Of a DNA stretch of 5,639 nucleotides, positions 5,266 to 5,639 are shown piece by piece. Position numbers and translations under genes: made by a program. The first letter of the stretch is position 1, and each line of letters starts with the position of its first letter. The stretch comes from Chloroflexota bacterium. Its GTDB lineage: Bacteria > Chloroflexota > Limnocylindria > Limnocylindrales > CSP1-4. The notes beneath the pieces were generated by a model, which did no database searches, had not been told where the DNA came from, and saw nothing but the letters and a program-made list of their open reading frames with translations. Where the stretch lies: assembly GCA_016200745.1 (NCBI GenBank), contig JACQEF010000260.1, forward strand, positions 1 through 5,639, written 5' to 3'.

Positions 5266-5295
5266 CGTCGAGGGGTGTGCGCAGGAGCCTCGACG
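5266..5295. repeat. 8-bp inverted repeat between the lipoprotein genes
   Basis: CGTCGAGG (5266-5273) and CCTCGACG (5288-5295) can form a hairpin with a 14-base loop in the 135-base gap between the two lipoprotein genes. A smaller stem, CCGAC/GTCGG with loop CGGC, lies at 5232-5245. Neither is followed by a T-run; a weak terminator or operator is possible. Confidence 0.3.
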
Positions 5296-5316
5296 CGCCA
5301 ATCGCTTTCCATCGGC

Positions 5317-5324
5317 GAGGGGGA
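5317..5324 (+). promoter_or_regulatory. Shine-Dalgarno site selecting a GTG start
   Basis: GAGGGGGA lies seven bases before the GTG at 5332 and sixteen before the in-frame ATG at 5341. The spacing favours the GTG, which also supplies the basic residue expected at the start of a signal peptide. Confidence 0.55.
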
Positions 5325-5331
5325 CTGGGCA

Positions 5332-5639
5332 GTGCATCGGATGCTGTGGTTGACCGCGGCGGCCGTCGCCGTCGTCGTGTCTGCTTGTTCCGCGGCACCG
5401 GCACCCACGCCGAGCACCGCCCCCACCTCTGCGATGGGCGTCGGAACGAGCGCCCAGGCGGAGGGCACGAACGGCGCCCCGCCCGACGCGACGTTCCCAT
5501 CGGAAGTCGCGGGCATGCCGGTGATCAGCGTCGCCAGCGCCGACGAGCTGCTGCGGTCAGGCAAGCTCGACGGCCAGGCCGTCGCGGTGGCCGGCTACTA
5601 CGACCAGGTCACCCCGTCGTGCCCCTACCCCGGCCGGTA
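5332..5639 (+). CDS. Lipoprotein of unknown function, N-terminal part (3' end outside window)
   Basis: The frame is open from the GTG at 5332 to the window end, giving 102 residues. Residues 1-18 are a compact lipoprotein signal: HR at 2-3, a hydrophobic core LTAAAVAVVV, and the lipobox VSAC with Cys19 as the lipidated residue. Residues 20-60 are a low-complexity Ala/Pro/Thr/Ser/Gly linker. A folded domain begins near residue 61 with MPVISVASADELLRSGKLDG, then QAVAVAGYYDQ and a Cys-Pro segment. The pattern of a short strand, a helix and another strand with an Ala-Val-Ala-Gly-Tyr motif resembles small beta-barrel (OB-like) domains seen in lipoproteins of environmental bacteria, but I cannot name a family. 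It lies 135 bases after the previous lipoprotein on the same strand; the intervening hairpins leave it open whether they share a transcript. Confidence 0.72.
   Translation, partial: MHRMLWLTAAAVAVVVSACSAAPAPTPSTAPTSAMGVGTSAQAEGTNGAPPDATFPSEVAGMPVISVASADELLRSGKLDGQAVAVAGYYDQVTPSCPYPGR

Noticed and set aside
5262..5267. TTGACG as a -35 element for the last lipoprotein
   Set aside because: No acceptable -10 hexamer lies 16-18 bases downstream.
1..5639. CRISPR array, tRNA, rRNA or complete insertion sequence
   Set aside because: No regularly spaced repeats, cloverleaf, rRNA-like stretch, transposase or terminal inverted repeat pair was seen.

Overview
The window is very GC-rich (roughly two thirds G+C by eye), with dense plus-strand genes, strong Shine-Dalgarno sites in places, GTG starts, and typical bacterial lipoprotein signals. 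It reads like a chromosomal stretch from a high-GC environmental bacterium. The style of the small proteins suggests Chloroflexota (Limnocylindria-like) or possibly Actinobacteriota. That placement is inference; no marker gene in the window settles it.

Layout. (1) Positions 1-1625 hold a copper-export unit: the C-terminal two thirds of a CopA-type Cu(+) P1B-ATPase, cut by the window edge. Its stop overlaps the start of a small membrane-anchored cupredoxin-like protein that carries Cys and Met residues suited to copper. (2) Positions 1626 to about 2276 contain no intact gene. They hold several inverted repeats and, on the minus strand, a short frameshifted relic of a MerA/dihydrolipoamide-dehydrogenase-type flavoprotein. 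(3) Positions 2277-3722 hold the most interesting unit: a yybP-ykoY (Mn2+-sensing) riboswitch in front of a 423-residue CaCA-family cation exchanger. Between aptamer and start codon lie three overlapping helices that cannot all form together. They fit a complete translational switch that hides or frees the Shine-Dalgarno site. (4) Positions 3887-4332 hold two small overlapping genes: an unrecognised 70-residue protein, possibly the relic of a recombinase tail, and a 78-residue stand-alone LuxR/GerE-type DNA-binding domain. A strong hairpin lies inside the first. (5) Positions 4540-5639 hold two consecutive lipoproteins of unknown function; the second runs off the window.

Working together: metal homeostasis links the left half, with Cu(+) efflux and a cupredoxin, a dead mercuric-reductase-like relic, and a riboswitch-controlled exporter that is probably for Mn2+ and/or Ca2+. 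The right half (small ORF plus regulator, lipoproteins) has no demonstrated link to metals and looks like lineage-specific accessory sequence.
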